Source of the DNA: Rhodovulum sulfidophilum
GTDB lineage: Bacteria; Pseudomonadota; Alphaproteobacteria; Rhodobacterales; Rhodobacteraceae
DNA length: 64,000 nt
NCBI GenBank assembly: GCA_003241785.1
Contig: QFPW01000004.1
Span: 62,001-126,000 of the forward strand
Direction: 5' to 3'
How positions within the stretch are numbered: position 1 is the first letter of the stretch; each line of letters starts with the position of its first letter. The notes below the pieces were generated by a model that had not been told where the DNA came from, made no database searches, and was given only the letters and a program-made list of their open reading frames with translations. This document shows, in pieces, positions 8,850 through 16,686 of the stretch. Both the position numbers and the translations under genes were made by a program.

Positions 8850-9476
8850 ATGCCCAACGACGAAACGGCGAAGCTCTACCTCGTCACGCCGCCCACCCTG
8901 CGCCTCGCGGATTTCGCCGACACGCTCGGCGGGCTGCTCGACCGGTTCGAGGTGGCCTGCGTGCGGCTCAGCCTCGCGACCCGCTCGGAGGACGACATCG
9001 GCCGCGCCGCCGACACGTTGCGCGAGGTCTGCCACGGGCGCGACGTGCCGCTGGTGCTCACCGACCATTTCCTGATGGTCGAGCGGCTCGGCCTCGACGG
9101 CGTGCATCTCTCGGACGGGGCGCGGCAGGTGCGCGCGGCGCGCAAGGCGCTCGGCCAGGACGCGATCGTCGGCGCCTACGCCCATGCCTCGCGCCATGAC
9201 GGGATGACGGCGGGCGAGATCGGCGCGGACTATGTCTCCTTCGGCCCGATCAGCCCCTCGAGCCTCGGCGACGGCGCGCTGGCGCCGCTCGAGCTCTTCG
9301 AATGGTGGTCCGAGATGATCGAGGTGCCGGTGGTGGCCGAGGGCGGGCTCAGCCCCGACCAGGCCGCCGACCTCGCCCGCGCCGCCGATTTCATCGCGCT
9401 CGGCGACGAGCTCTGGTCGCATCCCGAGGATCCGGAGACCGCGCTGCGCGCCTTCGTCGCCCGGCTGGGCGGCTGA
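8850..9476 (+). CDS. Thiamine phosphate synthase-like TIM-barrel protein
   Basis: A 208-residue protein of the TMP-synthase/TenI fold. Recognisable elements are LYLVTPP (strand 1), PLVLTDHFLMVERLGLDGVHLSDGA (equivalent to the NDR...ADGVHLGQ segment), GADYVSFGPISPSS (equivalent to GADYVGVGPIFPT) and the phosphate-binding VVAEGGLSPDQAADL. The usual thiamine synthase couples the pyrimidine pyrophosphate to the thiazole phosphate. Here the canonical NDR Asn-Asp-Arg is TDH and the Lys that normally follows GPIFPT is missing, so it may be a ThiE paralogue with altered or no activity; no other thi genes are nearby. ATG 8850 is preferred over an in-frame GTG at 8841. Confidence 0.75.
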   Translation: MPNDETAKLYLVTPPTLRLADFADTLGGLLDRFEVACVRLSLATRSEDDIGRAADTLREVCHGRDVPLVLTDHFLMVERLGLDGVHLSDGARQVRAARKALGQDAIVGAYAHASRHDGMTAGEIGADYVSFGPISPSSLGDGALAPLELFEWWSEMIEVPVVAEGGLSPDQAADLARAADFIALGDELWSHPEDPETALRAFVARLGG

Positions 9477-9480
9477 ACCC

Positions 9481-10728
9481 TCAGCGCGGGACCGGGCCGA
9501 GCGCCGGGCCCGCGCTCCGGACCAGCCGGCGGTAGGCGAGATAGCCGAGGCAGCAGCCGAGTCCCATCAGCGGGATCAGCGTCGCCATCGCCAGCACCGG
9601 GTCGCCCATCAGCGCGCCGAGCGAGCCCACGACCAGCCCCGATCCCATCTGGATGAAGCCGGTCATCGAGGCCGCCGCGCCGCCCGCCTTCGGGAAGGGC
9701 GCCATCGAGGCGGTCATCATCGCCGGCATGACGAGGCCGATCCCGGCGGCGTAGATCGCGACCGGGACCATCACGCGCAGGAAGCTCGGCTCCCAGGCCA
9801 GGAGAAGCGTGAGCCCGAGCCCGCCGAGCACGCAGAGCCCCACCCCCGGCGCGACCAGCCTCTCGGCGCCGAACCGCCCCATCAGCGGCCGCGCGGCGAG
9901 CGAGGCGGCGAAATAGGCGCCGGTCTGAAACAGCATGCCGAGCCCGAATTCCGCCGGGCTGAGCCCGACGCCGTGCATCAGCACGAAGGGCAGGAAGGTC
10001 GCCTGCGCGTAGAGCGCGCCGACCGCCCCGGCGATCACGGCGGTCGCGCTCAGGAAGCGCGGCTCGCGCAGGATCTCGACGTAGACCTTCGTCACGGCGC
10101 CGAGATTGGGCCTGCGCCGCGGGCCGGGCGCCGTCTCGCGCAGGAAAACGGCGGTGACGCCGATGACCAGCACCCCGATCCCCACCATGGTCGCGAAGAT
10201 CGCGCGCCAGCCGAAGCCGGTCAGCAGCAGCCCGCCGAGCGTGGGCGCGATCGCGGGGCCGACCGAAAGAATGATGCCGATCACGTTGAGAACGCGCGAG
10301 GATTCGTCGCCCTGGAACAGGTCGCGCACCACGGCGCGGGCGATGATCACCCCGGCCGCCGCCCCGGCGCCCTGCAGCAGCCGCGCGAGCATCAGCACCT
10401 CGACGCTGGGGGCGAAGAGCGCGACGAGGCTCGCAAGGCAGTAGATCGCCATGAAGGCGAAGGTCACCGGGCGCCGGCCGAGCGCGTCCGAGAGCGGCCC
10501 GGCGATCAGCTGCGCGCAGGCGAAGCCGCCGAAATAGAGCGTCAGCGTCATCTTGACCGCCGCCTCGGTGGTGCCGAAGGCGGTCACGATATCGGGCATC
10601 GCCGGGGTGTAGATCGACATCGACACCGGGCCGATCGCGGTCAGCACGCCGCCGATCGCGCTGACCCGCCGCGCCGTCATCCGCTGGCCCGCGTCGGAGG
10701 ACGCGGGCGCCGTCGCCTGGATCGCCAT
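9481..10728 (-). CDS. MFS multidrug exporter, Bcr/CflA type
   Basis: A 415-residue inner-membrane transporter with 12 predicted helices. The N-terminal TAIGPVSMSIYTPAMPDIVTAFG and the motif-A loop GPLSDALGRRPVTFAF identify the drug:H+ antiporter group related to Bcr/CflA; ARAVVRDL in helix 4 is the family motif C region context. It probably exports drugs or other small toxic compounds using the proton gradient. The start lies 3 bases after the stop of a MarR regulator on the same strand, so regulator and pump are one operon. Substrate unknown. Confidence 0.88.
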   Translation of the reverse strand: MAIQATAPASSDAGQRMTARRVSAIGGVLTAIGPVSMSIYTPAMPDIVTAFGTTEAAVKMTLTLYFGGFACAQLIAGPLSDALGRRPVTFAFMAIYCLASLVALFAPSVEVLMLARLLQGAGAAAGVIIARAVVRDLFQGDESSRVLNVIGIILSVGPAIAPTLGGLLLTGFGWRAIFATMVGIGVLVIGVTAVFLRETAPGPRRRPNLGAVTKVYVEILREPRFLSATAVIAGAVGALYAQATFLPFVLMHGVGLSPAEFGLGMLFQTGAYFAASLAARPLMGRFGAERLVAPGVGLCVLGGLGLTLLLAWEPSFLRVMVPVAIYAAGIGLVMPAMMTASMAPFPKAGGAAASMTGFIQMGSGLVVGSLGALMGDPVLAMATLIPLMGLGCCLGYLAYRRLVRSAGPALGPVPR

Positions 10729-10731
10729 GGC

Positions 10732-11211
10732 TCAGGCCGCTCCCCGCGTCGCGTCGGCGATCTCGGCGCGCGCCCGGGCGAGGTTTCCCGACGCGGCGAG
10801 CGCTGTCTCGTAGAACCGGCGCCAGTCCGCCTCGTCGATCCCGCCCCGCGCCGCGGCGCGGATCTCCGCGCCGATGCGCGCGGTCGCGGCCAGCACCTCG
10901 GCGGCCGCGGCGGTGGCGACCACGCGCTTCGCGCGGCGGTCGTCGGGGTCGGTCTCGCGGGCGACGAGGCCCGCGGCCTCCAGCCGGTCGAGAAAGCCGG
11001 TGAGGCTCATCGGCGCGAGGCCGAGCCGCTCGGCGAGCACGTTCTGCCGCGCCGAGCCCGCGTGGGCGACATGCGCGAGCACCCGCGCCTCGGAGGGGGT
11101 GATCGGCAGGCCGGCCTCGGCGATCCGGCGCTCGAATTCGGCGCGGATCAGCCGCGCGAGGTCGCCGATCGCGAAGTTGAGCCCGCGCAGGTCGCCCGAT
11201 TCCCCGGCCAT
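10732..11211 (-). CDS. MarR-family transcriptional regulator
   Basis: A 159-residue winged-helix regulator. The DNA-binding core is about 45-105 (SEARVLAHVAHAGSARQNVLAERLGLAPMSLTGFLDRLEAAGLVARETDPDDRRAKRV), including the basic wing DDRRAKR typical of MarR proteins. It precedes a Bcr/CflA-type exporter by 3 bases, the usual arrangement of an efflux pump with its ligand-responsive repressor. The AT-rich leader at 11216-11250 is probably its promoter and operator, so autoregulation is expected. ATG 11211 is used; an ATG 5 bases upstream is out of frame. Confidence 0.9.
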   Translation of the reverse strand: MAGESGDLRGLNFAIGDLARLIRAEFERRIAEAGLPITPSEARVLAHVAHAGSARQNVLAERLGLAPMSLTGFLDRLEAAGLVARETDPDDRRAKRVVATAAAAEVLAATARIGAEIRAAARGGIDEADWRRFYETALAASGNLARARAEIADATRGAA

Positions 11212-11222
11212 TCCATGTAACC

Positions 11223-11245
11223 CCTTATAGTATGGCTGCCTTATA
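11223..11245 (-). promoter_or_regulatory. AT-rich promoter/operator region of the MarR-MFS operon
   Basis: Two CCTTATA direct repeats (11223-11229 and 11239-11245) are 16 bases apart in an AT-rich stretch 12-34 bases upstream of the MarR start. On the minus strand a TTGAAT-like -35 lies further upstream at about 11270. The exact operator cannot be fixed by eye. Confidence 0.4.
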
Positions 11246-11353
11246 TTAAGCCGCGGCGCGGAAATTCAACCGCTTTCGCGGCCGCGAGACGGCCCCGGCG
11301 CTGGACGGGCTTCGCGACCGCCTTTAGAACGGCGGATAACCCAAGGAGCAGGC

Positions 11354-12136
11354 ATGCGCATTCTGATCACGAACGACGACGGCATCAGCGCCCCTGGCCT
11401 CGTCGTCGCGGAGGAGATCGCCCGCGAGGTCGCGGGTCCCGACGGCGAGGTCTGGGTCGTCGCCCCCGCCTTCGAGCAATCCGGCGTCGGCCATTGCGTC
11501 TCCTACATCCGCCCGATGCGGCTCGAGCCGCTCGGGCCCCGGCGTTTCGCGGTCGAGGGCTCGCCGGCGGATTGCGTGCTCGCGGCGGTCTGCGACATCC
11601 TCGCGGAAAGCCCGCCCGACCTCATCCTGTCGGGTGTCAACCGCGGCCATAACGTCGCCGAGGACACGCTCTATTCCGGCACCGTGGGCGGCGCCATGGA
11701 AGGCGCGCTGCACGGGTTCCGCTCGATCGCCCTCTCGCAGTATTTCAGCCCGGCGCGCCCCGGCGAGGACGCCTTCGCCCCGGCGCGCGCCTATGGCGTC
11801 GACGTGGTGCGGCGCCTGGTCGAGGGCGCGCGCTGGTCGGGCGCCGGCTATCACGTCTTCTACAACGTGAACTTCCCCGCGGTGCCGGCGACCAAGGTGC
11901 TCGGCCTCCGCGCGACGACGCAGGGCAACCGGCTCGGGCCGACCTTCGGCACCCAGCCGCAGACCTCGCCGAACGGCCGGCGCTACCTCTGGCTCAAGCA
12001 CGGCCACGGCAACGCCGGGGCGGCGCCGGGGACGGATGCGCGCGAATGCCACGACGGGTATATTACCGTCACGCCGCTCAGCGCGGATCTGACCGTCCGC
12101 GACCAGATCGCGCTGCTCGAAGAGGCGCTGAGCTAG
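11354..12136 (+). CDS. surE: 5'/3'-nucleotidase SurE
   Basis: A metal-dependent nucleoside monophosphate phosphatase of 260 residues, cytoplasmic. The active-site loop MRILITNDDGISAPGL (N7, D8, D9) opens the protein, followed by VVAPAFEQSG, the second metal segment LILSGVNRGHNVAEDTLYSGTVGGAMEG and YNVNFPAV, all family hallmarks. A ribosome site (AGGAG) lies 7 bases upstream. It is followed by pcm 22 bases downstream and then a LysM/LytM lipoprotein, the surE-pcm-nlpD order conserved in many proteobacteria and linked to stationary-phase survival and repair. Confidence 0.95.
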   Translation: MRILITNDDGISAPGLVVAEEIAREVAGPDGEVWVVAPAFEQSGVGHCVSYIRPMRLEPLGPRRFAVEGSPADCVLAAVCDILAESPPDLILSGVNRGHNVAEDTLYSGTVGGAMEGALHGFRSIALSQYFSPARPGEDAFAPARAYGVDVVRRLVEGARWSGAGYHVFYNVNFPAVPATKVLGLRATTQGNRLGPTFGTQPQTSPNGRRYLWLKHGHGNAGAAPGTDARECHDGYITVTPLSADLTVRDQIALLEEALS

Positions 12137-12158
12137 ACCCGAGGGGAAACGGCCCGCC

Positions 12159-12806
12159 ATGGACTCCGCCGAGAGCCGGATGCAGTTCGTCTTCAACCTG
12201 CGCTCGCGCGGCGTGACCAACACCGCCGTGCTCCGGGCGATGGAGGCGACGCCCAGAGCCGAATTCCTCGAGGGCATCTTCCAGGAACGGGCCTACGAGG
12301 ACACGCCGCTGCCGATCGCCTGCGGGCAGACGATCAGCCAGCCGACCGTGGTGGGGCTGATGACCCAGGCGCTCGACGTGACGCGGCGCTGCAAGGTGCT
12401 CGAGGTCGGGACCGGCTCCGGCTACCAGGCGGCGATCCTGTCGCATCTCGCCCGCCGGGTCTATTCGGTCGAGCGGCACCGCGCGCTGGCGCTCCGCGCC
12501 CGCGACCTGCTGCGGCGGATGGAATTCGGCAACATCACCGTGGTGCTCGGCGACGGCTCGATGGGCCTGCCCGAACAGGCGCCGTTCGACCGCATCATGC
12601 TGACCGCCGCCGCCGAGGATCCGCCGCGCAACCTGCTCGACCAGCTGCGCGTCGGCGGGATCATGGTGCTGCCGGTCGGCCAGAGCGACGCGGTCCAGAA
12701 GCTGATCCGCGTCGACAAGAGCGAGACGGGCTATGATTACACCGATCTCGGCGCCGTGCGGTTCGTGCCCCTTGTCGAGGGCGTCGCCGAGGATGTATCC
12801 GACTGA
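12159..12806 (+). CDS. pcm: Protein-L-isoaspartate O-methyltransferase
   Basis: Methylates L-isoaspartyl residues so that damaged proteins can return to L-aspartate; cytoplasmic and SAM-dependent. The 215-residue protein has the family's ISQPTVVGLMTQAL substrate segment, SAM motif I VLEVGTGSGYQAAIL, motif VYSVERH, and FDRIMLTAAAEDPPRNLLDQLRVGGIMVLPVG. Immediately downstream of surE, it belongs to the same transcription unit, and the following lipoprotein gene starts 28 bases after its stop. GAGGGG upstream supports ATG 12159. Confidence 0.95.
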   Translation: MDSAESRMQFVFNLRSRGVTNTAVLRAMEATPRAEFLEGIFQERAYEDTPLPIACGQTISQPTVVGLMTQALDVTRRCKVLEVGTGSGYQAAILSHLARRVYSVERHRALALRARDLLRRMEFGNITVVLGDGSMGLPEQAPFDRIMLTAAAEDPPRNLLDQLRVGGIMVLPVGQSDAVQKLIRVDKSETGYDYTDLGAVRFVPLVEGVAEDVSD

Positions 12807-12834
12807 CACCAGCTCGAACGCGGAGATGAAGACC

Positions 12835-14031
12835 ATGCGCGACGCGAGACCGTCACAGACCGGCCCCCTGCGCGGAGGCCGGCCGGGACGCGGCCTTGTT
12901 GGCCCGGCGGCGCTGCTGATCTCGGCCACGCTCGCGCTCTCGGCCTGCCAGGGCGGGTTCAACCCGCTCGCCCCGCAGACCGCGCCGGCGGCGCCCGGGG
13001 TCGTGGCGAACGAGACGCCGGACTCGCGGGGCGTGATCACCTATGCCTCCTACCAGGTGGTGGTGGCGCGCGACGGCGACACGGTGGCCTCGATCGCGGG
13101 CCGGCTCGGCATCCCGGCGACCGAGCTCGCCAACCGCAACTCGCTGCCGCAGGACTACCGGCTGCGCCAGGGCGAGGTCTTGCTGCTGCCCGACAGCTTC
13201 CCGCGGCCCGACGCGCTCGGCGGCGCGGTGACGAGCCAGCCGCTCGGCGCCGGCGGCTGGAGCCCGGAGCGTGCCTCGCAGGCGATCGACGGCGGCGCCG
13301 CCGCGACGCCGGGCGCCAGCCCTTCGGCCAATCCGTTCCAGAACGGCCAGACCGAGCCGCTGATCGACCCGGTGCGCCACCGCGTCGAATCCGGCGAGAC
13401 CGCCTATTCGATCGCCCGGCTCTACGGCGTCTCGGTGACCGCGCTCGCCTCCTGGAACGGGCTCGGGCCCGACCTGACCGTGCGGCAGAACCAGGAGCTG
13501 CTGATCCCGATCGTGAGCGGGGCCAACAGCATCTCGACGAGCGCCGCCGCCGAGGAGCCCGGGCAGGCCACCCCGGTGCCGCCGCCGCCGAGCGCGGCGA
13601 CCCCGCTGCCCGAGAACATCGAGACCCCGACCGAGCCCGTGGCGCCCGACCTCGGCCAGTACCGCACGCCGCAGGGCGGCCGGCTCGACGCGCCGGTCTC
13701 GGGCCGGATCGCCCGCCCCTACGACGCGGCCAATCCGAACGGCGTCGGCTACGCGGTCGCGGCCGGGACCCAGGTCAGGGCGGCGGGCGACGGCGAGGTG
13801 GCGCTCATCTCGACCGAGCTCGGCGGCCAGGGCTCGATCATCCTGATCCGCCATCGCGACGACCTGATCACCACCTACAGCACGCTCTCGGGCGTGACGG
13901 TGCAGAAGGGCGACCGGGTGCGCGCGGGCCAGGTGCTGGGCGTGGTCGCGGCGCGGGACAATCCCGAGCTGCAGTTCGACGTCTTCCGCGGCACCGCCAG
14001 CGTCGATCCGACGACCTACCTGCCGCGCTAG
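12835..14031 (+). CDS. NlpD-like lipoprotein: two LysM domains and a degenerate LytM (M23) domain
   Basis: A 398-residue envelope protein. A signal peptide with lipobox LSAC (about 36-39) predicts lipid anchoring. LysM 1 (YQVVVARDGDTVASIAGRLGI...LLLP) and LysM 2 (HRVESGETAYSIARLYGV...LLIPI) bind peptidoglycan; a Pro-rich linker leads to a C-terminal M23/LytM domain. That domain lacks the zinc ligands of active endopeptidases: the H-x3-D site reads NGVGYAV and the HxH site reads LQFDVFRG, as in NlpD and EnvC, which activate amidases without cutting murein. The inferred role is therefore amidase activation at division. ATG 12835 has GGAG nine bases upstream; an ATG at 12826 is too close to it. 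Third gene of surE-pcm-nlpD. Confidence 0.85.
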   Translation: MRDARPSQTGPLRGGRPGRGLVGPAALLISATLALSACQGGFNPLAPQTAPAAPGVVANETPDSRGVITYASYQVVVARDGDTVASIAGRLGIPATELANRNSLPQDYRLRQGEVLLLPDSFPRPDALGGAVTSQPLGAGGWSPERASQAIDGGAAATPGASPSANPFQNGQTEPLIDPVRHRVESGETAYSIARLYGVSVTALASWNGLGPDLTVRQNQELLIPIVSGANSISTSAAAEEPGQATPVPPPPSAATPLPENIETPTEPVAPDLGQYRTPQGGRLDAPVSGRIARPYDAANPNGVGYAVAAGTQVRAAGDGEVALISTELGGQGSIILIRHRDDLITTYSTLSGVTVQKGDRVRAGQVLGVVAARDNPELQFDVFRGTASVDPTTYLPR

Positions 14032-14063
14032 GCGGCGGGAGCAGCCCCCAAAGCAACACCGCG

Positions 14064-14149
14064 GCCCCGGACCTGATCCGGGGCCTCGAGGCCCAAGCGC
14101 GACGTTTCGGAAATGGAGTCGAGGTCCCGGATCAAGCCCGGGACAGCGG
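14064..14149. repeat. Inverted pair of family-2 palindromes
   Basis: One hairpin (14064-14086, minus orientation, arms GGCCCCGGA/TCCGGGGCC) and one copy in plus orientation (14123-14149, GGTCCCGGATCAAG then CCCGGGACAGCGG) face each other across 36 bases. They fill most of the gap between the convergent nlpD-like and DUF815 genes and could also act as a bidirectional terminator. Confidence 0.75.
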
Positions 14150-14191
14150 AGCGCGTGCGAGCCGGCGGGATGCCCCCGGCTCCGGCGACCC

Positions 14192-15070
14192 TTAGCCGGC
14201 GGAGGCTCCGAGCGGCACGCCGCGCCGTCCGGCGAGGTCGGTGACGAACTGCCAGGCGACGCGGCCGGAGCGGCCGCCGCGGGTCTGGCTCCATTCGATC
14301 GCCTCGGCGCGCAGGTCGTCGTCGGAGATCGCGATCCCGAACGCGTCGCAATAGCCCCGGATCATCGAGAGGAACGCGTCCTGGTCGCAGGCGTGGAAGC
14401 CGAGCCAGAGGCCGAACCGGTCCGAGAGCGACACCTTCTCCTCGACCGCCTCGGACGGGTTCACCGCCGTCTGGCGCTCGTTCTCGATCATGTCGCGCGG
14501 CATCAGATGCCGGCGGTTCGAGGTCGCGTAGAGGATCACATTCTCCGGCCGGCCCTCGATGCCGCCGTCAAGAACCGCCTTCAACGACTTGTAATGGCTG
14601 TCGTCCTTGTCGAAGCTGAGGTCGTCGCAGAACAGGATGAAGCGCAGGTCCGAGCCGCGCAGCAGGCCGAGCAGCCGGCCGATCGTCGGCAGGTCCTCGC
14701 GGTGCAGCTCGATCAGCTTCAGCCGCCCGCCGCTCGCCCGGGCGCCTTCGGCGTGCGCCGCCTTCACGAGGCTCGACTTGCCCATGCCCCGCGCGCCCCA
14801 GAGCAGCACGTTGTTGGCGGGAAAGCCCTTCGCGAATTGCAGGGTATTGGCCAGCAACGTGTCGCGGGCGCGGTCGACGCCGACCAAGAGGCCGATCTCG
14901 ACCCGCGCGACCCGGGCCACCGGCTCCAGCCGGTCGGGGCTCACCTGCCAGACGAAGGCGTCGGCGGCGGCGAGGTCGGGCGCCGGCGAGGGCGGCGGGC
15001 TCAGCCGCTCCAGCGCGCCGGCGATCCGCCGCAGCGCGTCGGCGTCGAGCATCTCCGTGTCCAGGCTCAT
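14192..15070 (-). CDS. DUF815-family AAA+ ATPase
   Basis: A 292-residue cytoplasmic ATPase. Walker A is LLWGARGMGKSSLVKA, Walker B LRFILFCDDLSF; then comes DDSHYKSLKAVLDGGIEGRPENVILYATSNRRHLMPRDM with sensor-1 Asn and arginine finger candidates, and SLSDRFGLWLGFH, all standard for DUF815. The biochemical role of the family is unknown. Its start overlaps the tatC stop by 4 bases, so it is the last gene of tatA-tatB-tatC-DUF815, an arrangement common in Rhodobacterales; whether it helps Tat function is inference from position. Confidence 0.88.
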   Translation of the reverse strand: MSLDTEMLDADALRRIAGALERLSPPPSPAPDLAAADAFVWQVSPDRLEPVARVARVEIGLLVGVDRARDTLLANTLQFAKGFPANNVLLWGARGMGKSSLVKAAHAEGARASGGRLKLIELHREDLPTIGRLLGLLRGSDLRFILFCDDLSFDKDDSHYKSLKAVLDGGIEGRPENVILYATSNRRHLMPRDMIENERQTAVNPSEAVEEKVSLSDRFGLWLGFHACDQDAFLSMIRGYCDAFGIAISDDDLRAEAIEWSQTRGGRSGRVAWQFVTDLAGRRGVPLGASAG

Positions 15071-15891
15071 GCTTCGGATTCCTCGTCCCAGAGCCCCTGC
15101 GCCTTGAGCTCCTTCTCGCGCTTGCGCTCGAAATGCCGCACCAGCAGGATCGAGATCTCGTAGAGCGGATAGATCGCCGCGAAGAGGATGAGCTGGGACA
15201 TCACGTCCGGCCCGGGCGTCACGACCGCGGCGACGATGAGGCCGAGCACGACGGCGTAGCGCCGGAAGCTCCCGAGACCCTTGGCCGAGACGATCCCCGC
15301 GAGCCCCATCAGCGTCAGCGCCACGGGAAGCTGGAAGCAGATGCCGAAGGCGATGATGAACTTCATCGTCAGCGCGAGGTATTCGTTGATCGTGCCGAGA
15401 TACTGGATCTCGATCTGCTCGCCCTCGATCGGGCCGGAGCCGAACTGCTGGAAGCTCAGGAAGAAGTCATAGGCGAGCGGCATCACCACGAAGAAGGCGA
15501 AGGCGCCGCCGATGACGAAGAGCACCGGGGAGGCGATCAGGAAGGGCAGGAAGGCGCGCTTCTCCTGCCGGTAGAGGCCCGGCGCCACGAAGCGCCAGAG
15601 CTGGTAGGCGATATAGGGAAAGGCGAGGATGAACCCGCCGAAGACCGAGATGCGGATCTGGGTCATGAACCCCTGCTGCAGCCCGGTGAAGATCATCTCG
15701 GGCTTCTGCCCGTGCGCGATCAGGAGCTTGTAGAGGGGCGCCGCGAGGAAGTTGAAGATCGGCCCCGCCACCGCGAAGGCGAGGATCATCGTGATACAGA
15801 ACGCGACGACGCAGCGGATGAGCCGCGTGCGCAGTTCCGCGAGATGCTCGATCAGCGGCGCCGTGCTGTCGTCGATATCCTTGTCGCTCAT
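15067..15891 (-). CDS. tatC: Sec-independent protein translocase TatC
   Basis: The receptor and core of the twin-arginine translocase, which exports folded proteins. The 274 residues contain six hydrophobic helices and the family segments PLIEHLAELRTRLIRC at the N-terminus, FGGFILAFPYIAYQLWRFVAPGLYRQEKR in the first cytoplasmic loop, and FGICFQLPVALTLMGLAGIVSAKGL near helix 5. The C-terminal tail is charged. Third gene of tatABC on the minus strand, 23 bases after tatB and overlapping the DUF815 gene. Confidence 0.96.
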   Translation of the reverse strand: MSDKDIDDSTAPLIEHLAELRTRLIRCVVAFCITMILAFAVAGPIFNFLAAPLYKLLIAHGQKPEMIFTGLQQGFMTQIRISVFGGFILAFPYIAYQLWRFVAPGLYRQEKRAFLPFLIASPVLFVIGGAFAFFVVMPLAYDFFLSFQQFGSGPIEGEQIEIQYLGTINEYLALTMKFIIAFGICFQLPVALTLMGLAGIVSAKGLGSFRRYAVVLGLIVAAVVTPGPDVMSQLILFAAIYPLYEISILLVRHFERKREKELKAQGLWDEESEA

Positions 15892-15914
15892 CGCCCTACG
15901 CCGTCACTCTGCAA

Positions 15915-16355
15915 TCAGGCGGCCGAACCGCGGCCGGCCTCTTCTCCGTTGGTCTTCGCCGCGACCGGTTCCGCTGCGGCGGGCGCCGGCTCCGCCCCGG
16001 GCGCGGGCGCCGAGGGGTCCGGCACCAGCGCGCCAGCCGCCGGGGCCGGCGCCGGCGCGGCGGGATCGGGAACCGCCGCCGGCTTCGGCGAAGCCATCGA
16101 CTGGGCGAATTTCCGCGCCGAGCCGCTCGCGCTGTCGAGGCTCCGGTCGATCGCCCGCAGGCTGTCCGTGACCTCGCTGACGCCCGCCTCGTTCGCCGCC
16201 TGCTCCATCGAGCGCTGGAACTCGCGCGCCATCCCGCGCGCCTTGCCCATGAAGTTGCCCATCGTCCGGAACAGCGCGGGCAGATCCTTCGGTCCCACGA
16301 CGATCAACGCCACGAGGCCGATCAGGAACATCTCACCCCAGCCGATATCGAACAT
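15915..16355 (-). CDS. tatB: Sec-independent protein translocase TatB
   Basis: A 146-residue membrane-anchored partner of TatC in Tat substrate recognition. One N-terminal transmembrane helix with the conserved start MFDIGWGEMFLIGLVALIVVGPKDLP, followed by an amphipathic helix (LFRTMGNFMGKARGMAREFQRSMEQAANEAG). The C-terminus from about residue 95 is a low-complexity Ala/Pro tail, typical of TatB. It starts 6 bases after the tatA stop. Confidence 0.94.
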   Translation of the reverse strand: MFDIGWGEMFLIGLVALIVVGPKDLPALFRTMGNFMGKARGMAREFQRSMEQAANEAGVSEVTDSLRAIDRSLDSASGSARKFAQSMASPKPAAVPDPAAPAPAPAAGALVPDPSAPAPGAEPAPAAAEPVAAKTNGEEAGRGSAA

Positions 16356-16361
16356 GGTGGA

Positions 16362-16583
16362 TCAGACTTTTTCCTTCTCGGGCGTGATGTCACGCGCCTG
16401 GTCGGCCGCCTGGGTCTTGCGGTCGTGCTCGAGCTCGTCGGCGCCTTCCTTCATCCCGCGCTTGAAGCTCGTGATGCCCTTGCCGACCTCGCCCATCAGC
16501 CCAGCGACCTTGCCGCGACCGAAGAGCACGAGGACGACCACCGCGATAAGAAGCAGGCCACCCGGCCCGATGTTGCTAAACAT
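16362..16583 (-). CDS. tatA: Sec-independent protein translocase TatA
   Basis: The pore-forming small subunit of the Tat translocase, 73 residues: one N-terminal helix (MFSNIGPGGLLLIAVVVLVLFG) with the FGRGKV hinge, an amphipathic helix (VAGLMGEVGKGITSFKRGMKEG) and a charged tail ending EKEKV. ATG 16583 follows GGAGG on the minus strand; a longer in-frame frame to 16646 adds non-homologous residues. First gene of tatABC-DUF815; its promoter should lie in 16584-16686. Confidence 0.95.
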   Translation of the reverse strand: MFSNIGPGGLLLIAVVVLVLFGRGKVAGLMGEVGKGITSFKRGMKEGADELEHDRKTQAADQARDITPEKEKV

Positions 16584-16686
16584 GTCTCGCCTCCATGGAG
16601 CGTTCGGGGCGCGCCGGCCCCGAGATAAAGTCAGACATATGGCCATTCCCGGGGACGTTCAAACCCCAAACGACGGCCATCGCGCA

